Part shown: positions 56,373 to 64,000 of the stretch, piece by piece
Layout of the letters: every line of letters starts with the position of its first letter
How positions within the stretch are numbered: the stretch's first letter is position 1
Assembly (NCBI RefSeq): GCF_029080175.1
Contig: NZ_JARFJC010000031.1
DNA from: Luteipulveratus flavus
GTDB taxonomy: Bacteria; Actinomycetota; Actinomycetes; Actinomycetales; Dermatophilaceae
DNA: 64,000 nucleotides
Strand: one strand, 5' to 3'
The notes under the pieces: generated by a model
What the model was told of the DNA's origin: nothing
Seen by the model: the letters and a program-made list of their open reading frames with translations, nothing else
Database searches by the model: none
Program-made: the position numbers and the translations under genes

Positions 56373-58499
56373 TCACTCGCGCAGGTCGACGGCTCCGACG
56401 GCGTCGAGCAGGAAGGCTGTCTCGAACGCTGCGTCACGCCAGGCGTCGTACCGACCGCTCTGGCCACCGTGACCGGCGACCATCTCGGTCTTGAGCAGGA
56501 CCGGTCGCTCGTCCTGGTCGCTGGTGATCCGCTCCCGCAGCGCCTGCACCCACTTGGCCGGCTCGACGAAGAACACCCGGGTGTCGTTGAGGCTGGTCGT
56601 CGCCAGGATCGCCGGGTAGCGGGTCGCCTCGATGTTCTCGTACGGGCTGTAGGACTTCATGTACGCGTACACCTCGGGGTCCGCCAGCGGATTGCCCCAC
56701 TCCTCCCACTCCCCCACGGTCAGCGGCAGCGACGGGTCGAGGATCGTGGTCAGCGCGTCGACGAACGGCACGGCGGCGTGGACCGCCCGGTACAGCTCGG
56801 GCGCCATGTTGACCACCGCGCCGATGAGCAGCCCGCCGGCCGAACCGCCCTCGGCGACCAGCCGGTCCGGCGCCACCCAACCCTGCTCGACCAGGGCCCG
56901 CGAGGCGGCGACGAAGTCGGTGAACGTGTTCTTCTTGTCGGTCAGCTTGCCCTCGTCCCACCAGCGGCGGCCCATCTCGCCACCGCCGCGCACATGGGCG
57001 ACCGCGTACACGACGCCTCGGTCCAGCATCGACAGCCGCACCGCCGAGAAGTACGGGTCGATCGACACCTCGTAGGAGCCGTACCCGTAGACGAAGCCGG
57101 CGTTCGTCCCGTCGGGATCGAGCTCGCGGCGGCGGACGAGTGAGACCGGCACCTGCGTGCCGTCGGGCGCCTCCGCCCAGAGCCGCTCCTCGACGTAGCG
57201 GTCGGCGTCGTAGCCCGGCACCTCACGCTGCTTGAGCACCTGCGTCTCCCCCGTCGCCGGGTCGAGGTCGAGCACGGTGCGGGGGAAGAGGAAGGACTCG
57301 ACCACGACCTGCACAGCCGCGGTCTCGTACGCCGGGTTGGACCCGACCGAGACCCTCGCCAGCGCGGTGGGGGTCGGCACGTCGACCGGCTCGCCGTAGC
57401 CCTGCGCGGTCTTCGGAATGACCCGGACGACCGGCAGACCCTCCCTGCGCATCGACACGGCGACGAACGACGCGAAGGCGTGCGCGGCGAGGATCCGCTC
57501 GCCGTCGGTCCCCGACAGCAGCGGGGACCACGAGTCCCGGCCCGGGTCGGTGATGGGTGCCCAGGCGAGGTCGAAGTCGACGCGAGAGGCGTTGTGCACC
57601 ACCAGGACCCGGTCGCCGTCGACCTCGACCCCGTAGTCCAGACCCGTCGTACGCGGCTGCACGACCTGCAGCGGGCCGGTCGGTTCCTGCAGGTCCAGCA
57701 GGTGTGCCTCGGTCGTCGTGCGTGACTCGACGTGCACGACGAGCCAGCGCTCGTCGCGTGAGGCCTCGATCCCGAGCGAGTACAGCTCGTCGTCCTCCTG
57801 CAGGATCAGCTCGTCCTCGGCGACGTCGCCGCCGACCCGGTGCCGCCAGACCTGGAACGCGCGCCACGCCTCGTCGCGCCGGGTGTAGAAGACGTACTCA
57901 CCCGAGAGGGACCAGACCAGGCCGTTGCCGGCACCGCGCACCCCGTCGTCGACGACGCTGCCGCGCTCGATGTCCCGGATCTCCAGGTCGTAGCGCTCGT
58001 CGCCGCGGACGTCGTACAGCAGCGCGAGCTGCGTGCCGTCCACGCTGACCTCCAGGTCGCCGAGCTCGTAGAACTCGCGCCCCTCGGCCTCGACGTTTGA
58101 GTCGAGCAGCACCTGCTCGCCCTGCGCCGGACGGCCCGGCTCCGGCGTCGGACGAGGGCCGTCCGCGTCGTACGGCGACCGGCAGTGGGTCTCGTACTGG
58201 GCACCCTCCTGGGTGCGGCTGTAGTACCACCAGTCGCCCAGCCGCACCGGCACCGACAGGTCGGTCTCGCGGATCCGTGAGCGCATCTCCTGGAAGATCT
58301 GCTCGCTGAGGTCGGCCAGGTGGGACGTCCGGGCCCGGGTGTAGGCGTTCTCCGCCTCGAGGTGAGCGATCACCTCCGGGTCCTCCCCGTCCCGCAGCCA
58401 CTCCCACGGATCTACGAACCGGTCGCCGTGGTGCTCGCGGACGTGGTCGACGCGGCGGGCGACGGGAGGCGACGACGGAAGGTCGGAAGTGCTGCTCAC
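56373..58499 (-). CDS. ptrB: Prolyl oligopeptidase family protein (oligopeptidase B type)
   Basis: 708 residues: N-terminal part (PPVARRVDHVREHHGDRFVDPWEWLRD), a beta-propeller, and a C-terminal alpha/beta hydrolase. Catalytic triad: Ser in AEGGSAGGLLIGAVVNM, Asp in SLNDTRV, His in AGHGGQSGR. The RGGGEMGRRWW oxyanion region is typical of oligopeptidase B, which cuts after basic residues. GTG start with TAGCGT 7 bases upstream, so leaderless. No signal peptide; cytosolic. The substrate spectrum is inferred from family. Confidence 0.93.
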   Translation of the reverse strand: MSSTSDLPSSPPVARRVDHVREHHGDRFVDPWEWLRDGEDPEVIAHLEAENAYTRARTSHLADLSEQIFQEMRSRIRETDLSVPVRLGDWWYYSRTQEGAQYETHCRSPYDADGPRPTPEPGRPAQGEQVLLDSNVEAEGREFYELGDLEVSVDGTQLALLYDVRGDERYDLEIRDIERGSVVDDGVRGAGNGLVWSLSGEYVFYTRRDEAWRAFQVWRHRVGGDVAEDELILQEDDELYSLGIEASRDERWLVVHVESRTTTEAHLLDLQEPTGPLQVVQPRTTGLDYGVEVDGDRVLVVHNASRVDFDLAWAPITDPGRDSWSPLLSGTDGERILAAHAFASFVAVSMRREGLPVVRVIPKTAQGYGEPVDVPTPTALARVSVGSNPAYETAAVQVVVESFLFPRTVLDLDPATGETQVLKQREVPGYDADRYVEERLWAEAPDGTQVPVSLVRRRELDPDGTNAGFVYGYGSYEVSIDPYFSAVRLSMLDRGVVYAVAHVRGGGEMGRRWWDEGKLTDKKNTFTDFVAASRALVEQGWVAPDRLVAEGGSAGGLLIGAVVNMAPELYRAVHAAVPFVDALTTILDPSLPLTVGEWEEWGNPLADPEVYAYMKSYSPYENIEATRYPAILATTSLNDTRVFFVEPAKWVQALRERITSDQDERPVLLKTEMVAGHGGQSGRYDAWRDAAFETAFLLDAVGAVDLRE

Positions 58500-58506
58500 C
58501 CGGCTG

Positions 58507-58512
58507 ACGCTA
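58507..58512 (-). promoter_or_regulatory. -10 element for leaderless ptrB mRNA
   Basis: TAGCGT on the minus strand, 7 bases before the GTG at 58499. Confidence 0.5.
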
Positions 58513-58560
58513 TGCGGTGCCGGCGCGTCAGGCGACAGCGGGCCGCTGCCGACCGGGGGC

Positions 58561-59205
58561 CTAGCCGTGCGGGGACAGCAGGCGGAACCACATGCCGACG
58601 TCGAGGACGCCGTCCTCGACCATGCGCAGTCGCCGCTGCGTCTCGCGCACCACCATGTACGTGCCCGTCCCGAAGACGCCGTCCATCTCCAGCGGCTCGA
58701 CGTCCGGGAGGTGGTTCAGGAGCCACTGGCAGGCCTGGACGCCGTGTCCGGTGCACCCGATGGCCAGGGTGTTGCGCGTGCACAGCAGGCGCCAGTCGTC
58801 CGGGCCGAGCGCGCCCGTCGGAGCGCGGTCGTGCAGGCGCTGGAAGCTCAGGATCGCCGCGCGGGTCCGCGGACCCGCGCAGCCGTCCGCCAGCAGGGTC
58901 GGGTCCACGTCGCGCAGCATCAGCTGCGCCGTCGAGACCACGGGCCGCATCTCCGACAGATCGGTGCTGCCGGGTCCAACCATCGGCACACTGACCCGGG
59001 GAACGATGTGCACCGGTGCCTGCAGCCGGCGCAGGTCGACGCGGACACGGTCCTGGACCGGCGAGAGCGCCAGCCGCGACGCCCCGCCCGCGTCCTCGCC
59101 GTCGATCTCCTCGTCCCAGCGGAAGGCGGTCGCTCCTGCCGGTGTGACTGCTTCCTCAGCGGTCTGCCGACCGACGGCGCTGGCTCCCGCGACAACGACA
59201 CTCAT
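58561..59205 (-). CDS. Peptidoglycan-binding-domain protein without a signal peptide
   Basis: 214 residues. Two PG_binding_1-like repeats: residues about 95-140 (AQLMLRDVDPTLLADGCAGPRTRAAILSFQRLH) and 150-205 (GVQACQWLLNHLPDVEPLEMDGVFGTGTYMVVRETQRRL). The first 80 residues (MSVVVAGASAVGRQTAEEAV... LSPVQDRVRVDLRRLQAPVHIVPRV) have no signal or membrane segment and match nothing I know. A GAGGGG ribosome site precedes the ATG at 59205. It may act in the cytosol or be exported in an unusual way; the domain also occurs in non-wall proteins. Confidence 0.75.
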   Translation of the reverse strand: MSVVVAGASAVGRQTAEEAVTPAGATAFRWDEEIDGEDAGGASRLALSPVQDRVRVDLRRLQAPVHIVPRVSVPMVGPGSTDLSEMRPVVSTAQLMLRDVDPTLLADGCAGPRTRAAILSFQRLHDRAPTGALGPDDWRLLCTRNTLAIGCTGHGVQACQWLLNHLPDVEPLEMDGVFGTGTYMVVRETQRRLRMVEDGVLDVGMWFRLLSPHG

Positions 59206-59284
59206 GGCTGCCCCTCGTGCAACGACCGAGCCGGGTGCCGCCGGGCCGCAGCTGTCGTCCCCGTCGCACGGTCTGGGGTCCGAC

Positions 59285-59322
59285 GGAGCACCGCCGGTCG
59301 GGGTTCCGGCCGGCGGTGCTCC
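59285..59322 (-). terminator. Terminator of dnaE
   Basis: Perfect 13-bp stem GGAGCACCGCCGG / CCGGCGGTGCTCC with a 12-base loop, 3 bases after the dnaE stop. Confidence 0.78.
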
Positions 59323-59325
59323 GGC

Positions 59326-62300
59326 TCAGCTGAGGCAGGCAGGCCCGAGCAGCGCCTTCAGGTCGCCGAACAGCGCCGGCGTAGCCGTCACCCGGTGCGC
59401 GTCGTCCAGCTTGACCGTGACCGACCGGCCGGGCTGGGTGAGCTTGAGGTGCACCTCCGTCACACCGGGATGCTCACCGAGGACCACCTTCAGCCGCTCG
59501 GCGACGCCGTTCGTGGCGCGTGCTAGCGGCATCGTCAGCAGCACGGGGCCGCGCGGGCCCTCCTTCAGCTCCGGCAGCGTGAGCTCCATCGCGTTGATCG
59601 CGACCTGCTCGTCGCGCCGGTTCACCCGGCCCTTCACCACGCAGATGACGTCCTGGCTGAGCATGGTCGAGACCGTCATGTACGTCGAAGGGAAGAACAG
59701 GCACTCCACCGAGCCGTCGAGGTCCTCGACGTTCGCGATCGCCCACAGGTCGCCCTTCTTGGTCCGCTTGATCTGCAGCCCGGTGATGAGGCCGGCGATC
59801 GTCACGGTCGTCCCGTCCGGCGGACCCTCGTCCCCCGACAGGCGAGCGATCGAGGTGTCGGCGTGCTGGGCGAGCACGTGCTCGATGCCGAACAGCGGGT
59901 GGTCGGAGACGTACAGGCCGAGCATCTCTCGCTCGAAGGCCAGCTTGGTCTGCTTGTCCCACTCGATCGCCGGGATCGGGGGCAGCGCTGCGAGCTGGAT
60001 GCCGGGCTCGTCGCCGCCGAAGCCACCGAACAGGCTGTCCTGGCCGACCGCCTCGAACTTCTTCTCCTCGACCATCGAGTCGACGTAAGGCTCGTGGATG
60101 TGCACCAACCCCTGCCGCGGGTGCTGGAGGTCATCGAACGCCCCCGCCTTGACCAGCGACTCGATGGTCCGCTTGTTGCAGACGACCGCGGGCACCTTGC
60201 GCAGGAAGTCCTCGAAGGAGCTGAACCGTCCCTTCTCCTCGCGCGCGGCGATGACGCCCTCCACGACGTTGCCACCGACGTTGCGGACGGCGGCCATACC
60301 GAACCGGATGTCGGTGCCCACGGCGGCGAAGTCGGCGAGCGACTCGTTGACGTCCGGCGGGAGCACCTTGATGCCGAGCTTGCGGGCGTCGGCGAGGTAG
60401 ATGCCCATCTTGTCCTTGGTGTCCTGCACCGAGGTGAGCAGGGCCGCGGTGTACTCGGCCGGGTAGTTGGCCTTGAGGTACGCCGTCCAGGCCGACACGA
60501 GGCCGTACCCCGCCGCGTGCGACTTGTTGAACGCGTAGCCGGCGAACGGGAGCATGACGTCCCACAGCGCCTTGATCGCACCGGCGGAGTACCCGTTCTT
60601 GGTCATCCCGGCCTCGAAGTTGGCGAACTCCTTCTCCAGGATCTCCGCCTTCTTCTTGCCCATCGCCCGGCGCAGCAGGTCTGCGCCTCCGAGGGTGTAG
60701 CCCGCGAGCTCGCGGGCGATCGCCATGATCTGCTCCTGGTAGACCAGCAGGTGGTAGGTCTCGCCCAGGATCGGGTCCAGGGCGTCCTTGAGCTCGGGAT
60801 GGATCGGCGTGATCGCCTGCCGGCCGTTCTTGCGCTCGGCGTAGTTGATGTGCGCGTTGGCGCCCATCGGGCCGGGCCGGTAGAGCGCGAGCACAGCGGT
60901 GATGTCCTCGAAGCCGGTGGGCTTCATCAGTCGCAGCAGGTTGCGCATCGCGCCGCCGTCGAGCTGGAAGACCCCGAGCGTGTCGCCGCGCCCGAGCAGC
61001 TCGTACGTCGCCGGGTCGTCCAGCGGGATCGTCTCGGTGGAGACGTGCTCACCCCGGTTGCTCTCGATCAGCTTGATGGCGTGGTCGATGATGCCCAGGT
61101 TGCGCAGACCCAGGAAGTCCATCTTGACCAGGCCCATCTCCTCGCACTGCGGGTAGGAGAAGCCGGTGATGATCGTGCCGTCCTTGTCCCGGCGGTGCAT
61201 CGGGATGAGGTCCAGCAGCGGGGTCGACGACAGGATGACCGCCGCGGCGTGCACGCCGGTGCCGCGGATCAGACCCTCCAGCCCGAGGCCGGTGTCGATG
61301 ACCTGCTTGACCTCGGGGTCGGCGTCGTAGAGCGCCCGGATGTCCGCGCCCTCGCCGTACCGCGGGTGCTCGGCGTTGAACAGCTCCTTCAGCGGCACGC
61401 CCTTGCCCATGACGTCGCCGGGCATGGTCTTGCTGATCCGGTCGCCGACGGAGAACGGCTTGCCGAGGATGCGGCTCGCGTCCTTGACCGCCGCCTTGGC
61501 CTTGATCGTGCCGAAGGTGTTGACCTGCGCGGTGTACTCGGCGCCGTACTTCTCGGTGACGTAGCGGACCATCTGGTCCCGCTTGCGGTCGTCGAAGTCG
61601 AGGTCGACGTCGGGCGGGCTGATGCGCTCGGGGTTGAGGAACCGCTCGAACAGCAGGCCGTGCTCCAGCGGGTTCAGCTCGATGATGCGGGTGAGGTAGG
61701 CGACCAGCGACCCGGCCGCGGAGCCACGTCCGGGACCGACCGGGATGCCGTTGTCGCGGGCGTACTTGCAGATGTCGGAGACCACGAGGAAGTAGGACGA
61801 GAAGCCCATCGGCTCGATGACCGCCATCTCGGTCTCGATCCGCTCGTGGACCCCCTCGGGCACGTGGTCGCCGAAGCGCTCGGTGATGCCCTCGGCGATC
61901 CGCTCGCGCAGGAACTCCCCCTGCGACTGCCCCTCGGGGACGTCCGGGAACTGCGGCATCCGGTCGACCTGGGCGAACACCTCGTCGTACGACTCGACCA
62001 TCTCGGCCACCCGCAGCGTGTTGTCGCACGCCTGCGGGAGCTCACGGAAGAGCTCGCGCATCTCCTGCGAGGACTTCAGGTAGTAGCCGGACCCGTTGAA
62101 CTTGAAGCGGTGGGGGTCGTCCTTGTTCTTGCCCACGCCGACGCACAGCAGGTTGTCGTGGGTGTCGGCGTCGGCCTCGGTGACGTAGTGGCTGTCATTG
62201 GTCGCCAGCAGCGGGATGCGCAGCTCGCGGGCGATCTTGATGAGGTCGTGGCGGACGTTCCTCTCGATGTCCAGCCCGTGGTCCATCAGCTCCAGGAAGT

Positions 62301-62901
62301 AGTTCTCCTTGCCGAAGATGTCCTGGTACGCCGCCGCCGCCGCCAGGGCCTCGTCGAACTGGCCGAGCCGCAGCCGGGTCTGCACCTCACCGGACGGGCA
62401 GCCGGTCGTGGCGATGATGCCCTCGGCGTGCTCGGCGATGATCTCCCGGTCCATCCGCGGCTTCATGTAGTAGCCCTCGAACGAGGCTCGTGAGGAGAGC
62501 CGGAAGAGGTTGCGCAGACCGCCGGCGTTCTTGGCCCACATCGTCATGTGGGTGTAGCGGCCGCCGCCGGAGACGTCCTTGCCGCCCTCACCGTCGGCGT
62601 CGATCTCCCGCTTGCCGCCGCGCGCCCAGAACTCCTGCTTGCGGGAGTGACGGGTGCTCGGTGCGACGTACGCCTCGATGCCGATGATCGGTCGGACCGC
62701 GGTGTCCTTGGCCAGGTGGAAGAACTCGTACGCCCCGAACATGTTGCCGTGGTCCGACATCGCGATCGCCGGCATCCCGAGGCGCTCGGCCTCGGCGATC
62801 AGGGGCTTGTTCTTCGCCGCTCCGTCCAGCATGGAGTACTCGGTGTGCACATGCAGGTGCACGAAGCTGTCACTGTGCTGGGAGGGGGGCTGCTCGCTCA
62901 T
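59326..62901 (-). CDS. dnaE1: DNA polymerase III alpha subunit
   Basis: 1191 residues, the replicative polymerase. PHP domain at the N-terminus (FVHLHVHTEYSMLDGAAK, AIAMSDHGNMFG), palm with catalytic Asp in PPDVDLDFDDRKRDQM and upstream GPGRGSAAGSLVAYLT, then fingers, the beta-binding region, an OB fold (VTIAGLITGLQIKRTKKGDLWAIANVEDLDG) and a C-terminal domain. ATG at 62901 is preceded by TAGACT 8 bases away. The frame stays open to 63150 without homologous sequence. Single gene, 91 bases after the RluD-type gene. Confidence 0.97.
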   Translation of the reverse strand: MSEQPPSQHSDSFVHLHVHTEYSMLDGAAKNKPLIAEAERLGMPAIAMSDHGNMFGAYEFFHLAKDTAVRPIIGIEAYVAPSTRHSRKQEFWARGGKREIDADGEGGKDVSGGGRYTHMTMWAKNAGGLRNLFRLSSRASFEGYYMKPRMDREIIAEHAEGIIATTGCPSGEVQTRLRLGQFDEALAAAAAYQDIFGKENYFLELMDHGLDIERNVRHDLIKIARELRIPLLATNDSHYVTEADADTHDNLLCVGVGKNKDDPHRFKFNGSGYYLKSSQEMRELFRELPQACDNTLRVAEMVESYDEVFAQVDRMPQFPDVPEGQSQGEFLRERIAEGITERFGDHVPEGVHERIETEMAVIEPMGFSSYFLVVSDICKYARDNGIPVGPGRGSAAGSLVAYLTRIIELNPLEHGLLFERFLNPERISPPDVDLDFDDRKRDQMVRYVTEKYGAEYTAQVNTFGTIKAKAAVKDASRILGKPFSVGDRISKTMPGDVMGKGVPLKELFNAEHPRYGEGADIRALYDADPEVKQVIDTGLGLEGLIRGTGVHAAAVILSSTPLLDLIPMHRRDKDGTIITGFSYPQCEEMGLVKMDFLGLRNLGIIDHAIKLIESNRGEHVSTETIPLDDPATYELLGRGDTLGVFQLDGGAMRNLLRLMKPTGFEDITAVLALYRPGPMGANAHINYAERKNGRQAITPIHPELKDALDPILGETYHLLVYQEQIMAIARELAGYTLGGADLLRRAMGKKKAEILEKEFANFEAGMTKNGYSAGAIKALWDVMLPFAGYAFNKSHAAGYGLVSAWTAYLKANYPAEYTAALLTSVQDTKDKMGIYLADARKLGIKVLPPDVNESLADFAAVGTDIRFGMAAVRNVGGNVVEGVIAAREEKGRFSSFEDFLRKVPAVVCNKRTIESLVKAGAFDDLQHPRQGLVHIHEPYVDSMVEEKKFEAVGQDSLFGGFGGDEPGIQLAALPPIPAIEWDKQTKLAFEREMLGLYVSDHPLFGIEHVLAQHADTSIARLSGDEGPPDGTTVTIAGLITGLQIKRTKKGDLWAIANVEDLDGSVECLFFPSTYMTVSTMLSQDVICVVKGRVNRRDEQVAINAMELTLPELKEGPRGPVLLTMPLARATNGVAERLKVVLGEHPGVTEVHLKLTQPGRSVTVKLDDAHRVTATPALFGDLKALLGPACLS

Positions 62902-62909
62902 CGCGAGCG

Positions 62910-62915
62910 AGTCTA
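62910..62915 (-). promoter_or_regulatory. -10 element for leaderless dnaE1 mRNA
   Basis: TAGACT on the minus strand, 8 bases before the ATG at 62901. Confidence 0.45.
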
Positions 62916-62992
62916 CGACCGGGCTCCGACAGCGTCGGGAGGACTCGCGGCCTGTGACGGGTGCGACAGGCGGGACGGCGCACCCGTCGGCC

Positions 62993-63925
62993 TCAGAGCT
63001 CGCGGATCCGGTCCAGCGCGCGCTGCAGATCCGCGGGGTACTCGCTGTTGTAGGTGACCCACTCGCCGCTGCCCGGGTGCTCGAAGGACAGCTCGACGGC
63101 GTGCAGCCACTGCCGGTCCAGCCCCAGCTTCCTGGCCAGCGTCGGGTCACCGCCGTACAGCGGGTCGCCGACGCACGGGTGGTGCAGCGCCGAGAAGTGC
63201 ACCCGGATCTGGTGCGTCCGCCCGGTCTCCAGGTGGATCGTCAGCAGCGACGCCGAGCGGAAGGCCTCCAGGACCTCGTAGTGCGTCACGCTGGGCCGAC
63301 CCGACTTCATCACCGCGAACTTGTAGTCGTGGCCCGGGTGGCGGCCGATCGGCGCCTCGATGGTCCCGACCACCGGGTCGGGCAGGCCCTGGACGAGCGC
63401 GTGGTAGGTCTTCTCGACCGTGCGGTCCCGGAACGCCTGCTTGAGCACGGTGTACGCGCGCTCGCTCTTGGCGACCACCATCAGGCCGCTCGTGCCCACG
63501 TCGAGGCGCTGCACGATGCCCTGCCGCTCGGCGGCCCCGGAGGTCGAGATGCGGTAGCCGGCCGCTGCGAGGCCGCTCACCACGTCGGGTCCGTCCCAGC
63601 CGACGCTCGGATGGGCGGCGACCCCGAGCGGCTTGTCGACGACGACGATCTCGCTGTCGTCGTGCACGATCCGCAGGCCGGGCACGAGCGCGGGCCGCAC
63701 CTCGGGTTGGCGTGGACCCGTGCGCTCCGGCATCTGCACCTCGAGCCACTGGCCGGCGTGCACCCGGTCGGACTTCCCCGCGGGTCGGTGGTCGAGACTG
63801 ATGGCCCCTTCGGCCGCCAGCTCGGCCGCACGGGTACGGGAGAATCCCAGCAGCCGTGCGACCGCGGCGTCGATGCGCTCACCGTGCAGACCGTCAGGGA
63901 CGGGCAGGGCCTTGATCTCACTCAC
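62993..63925 (-). CDS. RluA/RluD-type 23S rRNA pseudouridine synthase
   Basis: 310 residues. N-terminal S4 RNA-binding domain (RIDAAVARLLGFSRTRAAELAAEGAISLDHRPAGKSDRVHAGQWLEV) and a pseudouridine synthase domain with the catalytic Asp in QRLDVGTSGLMVVAKSE (usual HRLD, here QRLD), then HYEVLEAF, LETGRTHQIRVHFSALHHPCVGDPLYGG. Modifies uridines of 23S rRNA. GTG at 63925 overlaps the stop of the upstream gene (GTGA), as for the conserved lspA-rluD pair of actinobacteria. Confidence 0.93.
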   Translation of the reverse strand: MSEIKALPVPDGLHGERIDAAVARLLGFSRTRAAELAAEGAISLDHRPAGKSDRVHAGQWLEVQMPERTGPRQPEVRPALVPGLRIVHDDSEIVVVDKPLGVAAHPSVGWDGPDVVSGLAAAGYRISTSGAAERQGIVQRLDVGTSGLMVVAKSERAYTVLKQAFRDRTVEKTYHALVQGLPDPVVGTIEAPIGRHPGHDYKFAVMKSGRPSVTHYEVLEAFRSASLLTIHLETGRTHQIRVHFSALHHPCVGDPLYGGDPTLARKLGLDRQWLHAVELSFEHPGSGEWVTYNSEYPADLQRALDRIREL

Positions 63926-64000
63926 CGACGCGTCGACCCCGGGCTCGTCCGACCGTGCGGCTCGGCCGTCGACGCTCCGGTCTCCGCAACGCCCTTGTCC
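63922..64000 (-). CDS. C-terminal end of a probable signal peptidase II (lspA) gene
   Basis: The last 25 sense codons of an open frame that enters from the right edge and ends in a TGA overlapping the RluD-type start (GTGA). The readable tail DKGVAETGASTAEPHGRTSP is hydrophilic and low in information, as the C-termini of actinobacterial LspA often are. The call rests on the conserved lspA-rluD gene order and the coupling, not on sequence motifs. Confidence 0.4.
   Translation of the reverse strand, partial: DKGVAETGASTAEPHGRTSPGSTRR

Noticed and set aside
59863..62493. 876-codon open frame antisense to dnaE1
   Set aside because: Mirror frame of a well-conserved polymerase gene; no independent start or ribosome site.
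1..64000. tRNA, rRNA, CRISPR, insertion sequence, prophage or attachment sites
   Set aside because: All intergenic spaces were read; none has cloverleaf features, spaced direct repeats, transposase genes or terminal inverted repeats around a gene.

Overview
The window is a dense, very GC-rich chromosomal segment from a high-GC actinobacterium (Actinomycetota). Third codon positions are almost all G or C, GTG starts are common, many genes are coupled by ATGA or GTGA overlaps, and at least fourteen starts sit 6-8 bases after a TANNNT hexamer, as in leaderless transcripts. The core gene order (ctaC, adenosine kinase, erpA, glycerate kinase, DUF3043, cobS, gcvT, pepA, sucB, TIGR01777, lipB, lipA, DUF4191, RDD, glnA) follows the conserved block known around Rv2200c-Rv2220 of Mycobacterium tuberculosis. 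The genes interleaved in that order are the lineage-specific part. A Micrococcales-type host is a guess; nothing here fixes the genus. No tRNA, rRNA, CRISPR array, insertion sequence or prophage was seen. Layout: 1-4451 holds the cytochrome oxidase genes ctaD (partial) and ctaC, aat, adenosine kinase, and a PadR regulator with a membrane partner. 4477-12088 holds erpA, glycerate kinase, an M50B membrane protease, a MarP-type periplasmic serine protease, a methyltransferase, a Xi-class GST, an M20 peptidase, DUF3043 and a small ORF. 12177-15875 is an ABC exporter divergent from a histidine kinase/response regulator pair. 15964-17784 holds a DUF937 protein and malic enzyme. 17785-23876 is a cobalamin locus: a riboswitch with an RBS-sequestering hairpin, then a secreted protein, ECF T, fused ECF ATPase and ECF S components, cobU and cobS. 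23982-31465 holds gcvT, pepA, DUF5302, lpd, a two-lipoyl-domain E2 and a TIGR01777 protein. 31473-37577 holds an atypical Ser/Thr kinase, a convergent overlapping pair of citrate synthase genes (one with a DNA-binding head), and a PfkB kinase coupled to an ADP-ribosylglycohydrolase. 37690-42255 holds lipB, an ABC pair, lipA and DUF4191. 42359-43375 is a TetR/DUF4267 pair with three repeated operators. 43535-49846 is a six-gene glycosyltransferase island. 49884-51923 holds RDD and glnA, the latter behind a double GlnR box. 52111-53600 is an HTH plus nucleotidyltransferase pair resembling a toxin-antitoxin or abortive-infection module. 53652-64000 holds YCII, DUF4031, HIT, UspA, a phosphohistidine phosphatase, a prolyl oligopeptidase, a peptidoglycan-binding-domain protein, dnaE, an RluD-type synthase and the tail of a probable lspA. 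Functional themes: lipoate is made (lipB, lipA) beside the proteins that use it or work with lipoyl carriers (E2, Lpd, GcvT). Cobalamin is taken up and salvaged under one riboswitch. Nitrogen assimilation is under GlnR. The least explained parts are the glycosyltransferase island, the HTH/nucleotidyltransferase pair and the DNA-binding citrate synthase.
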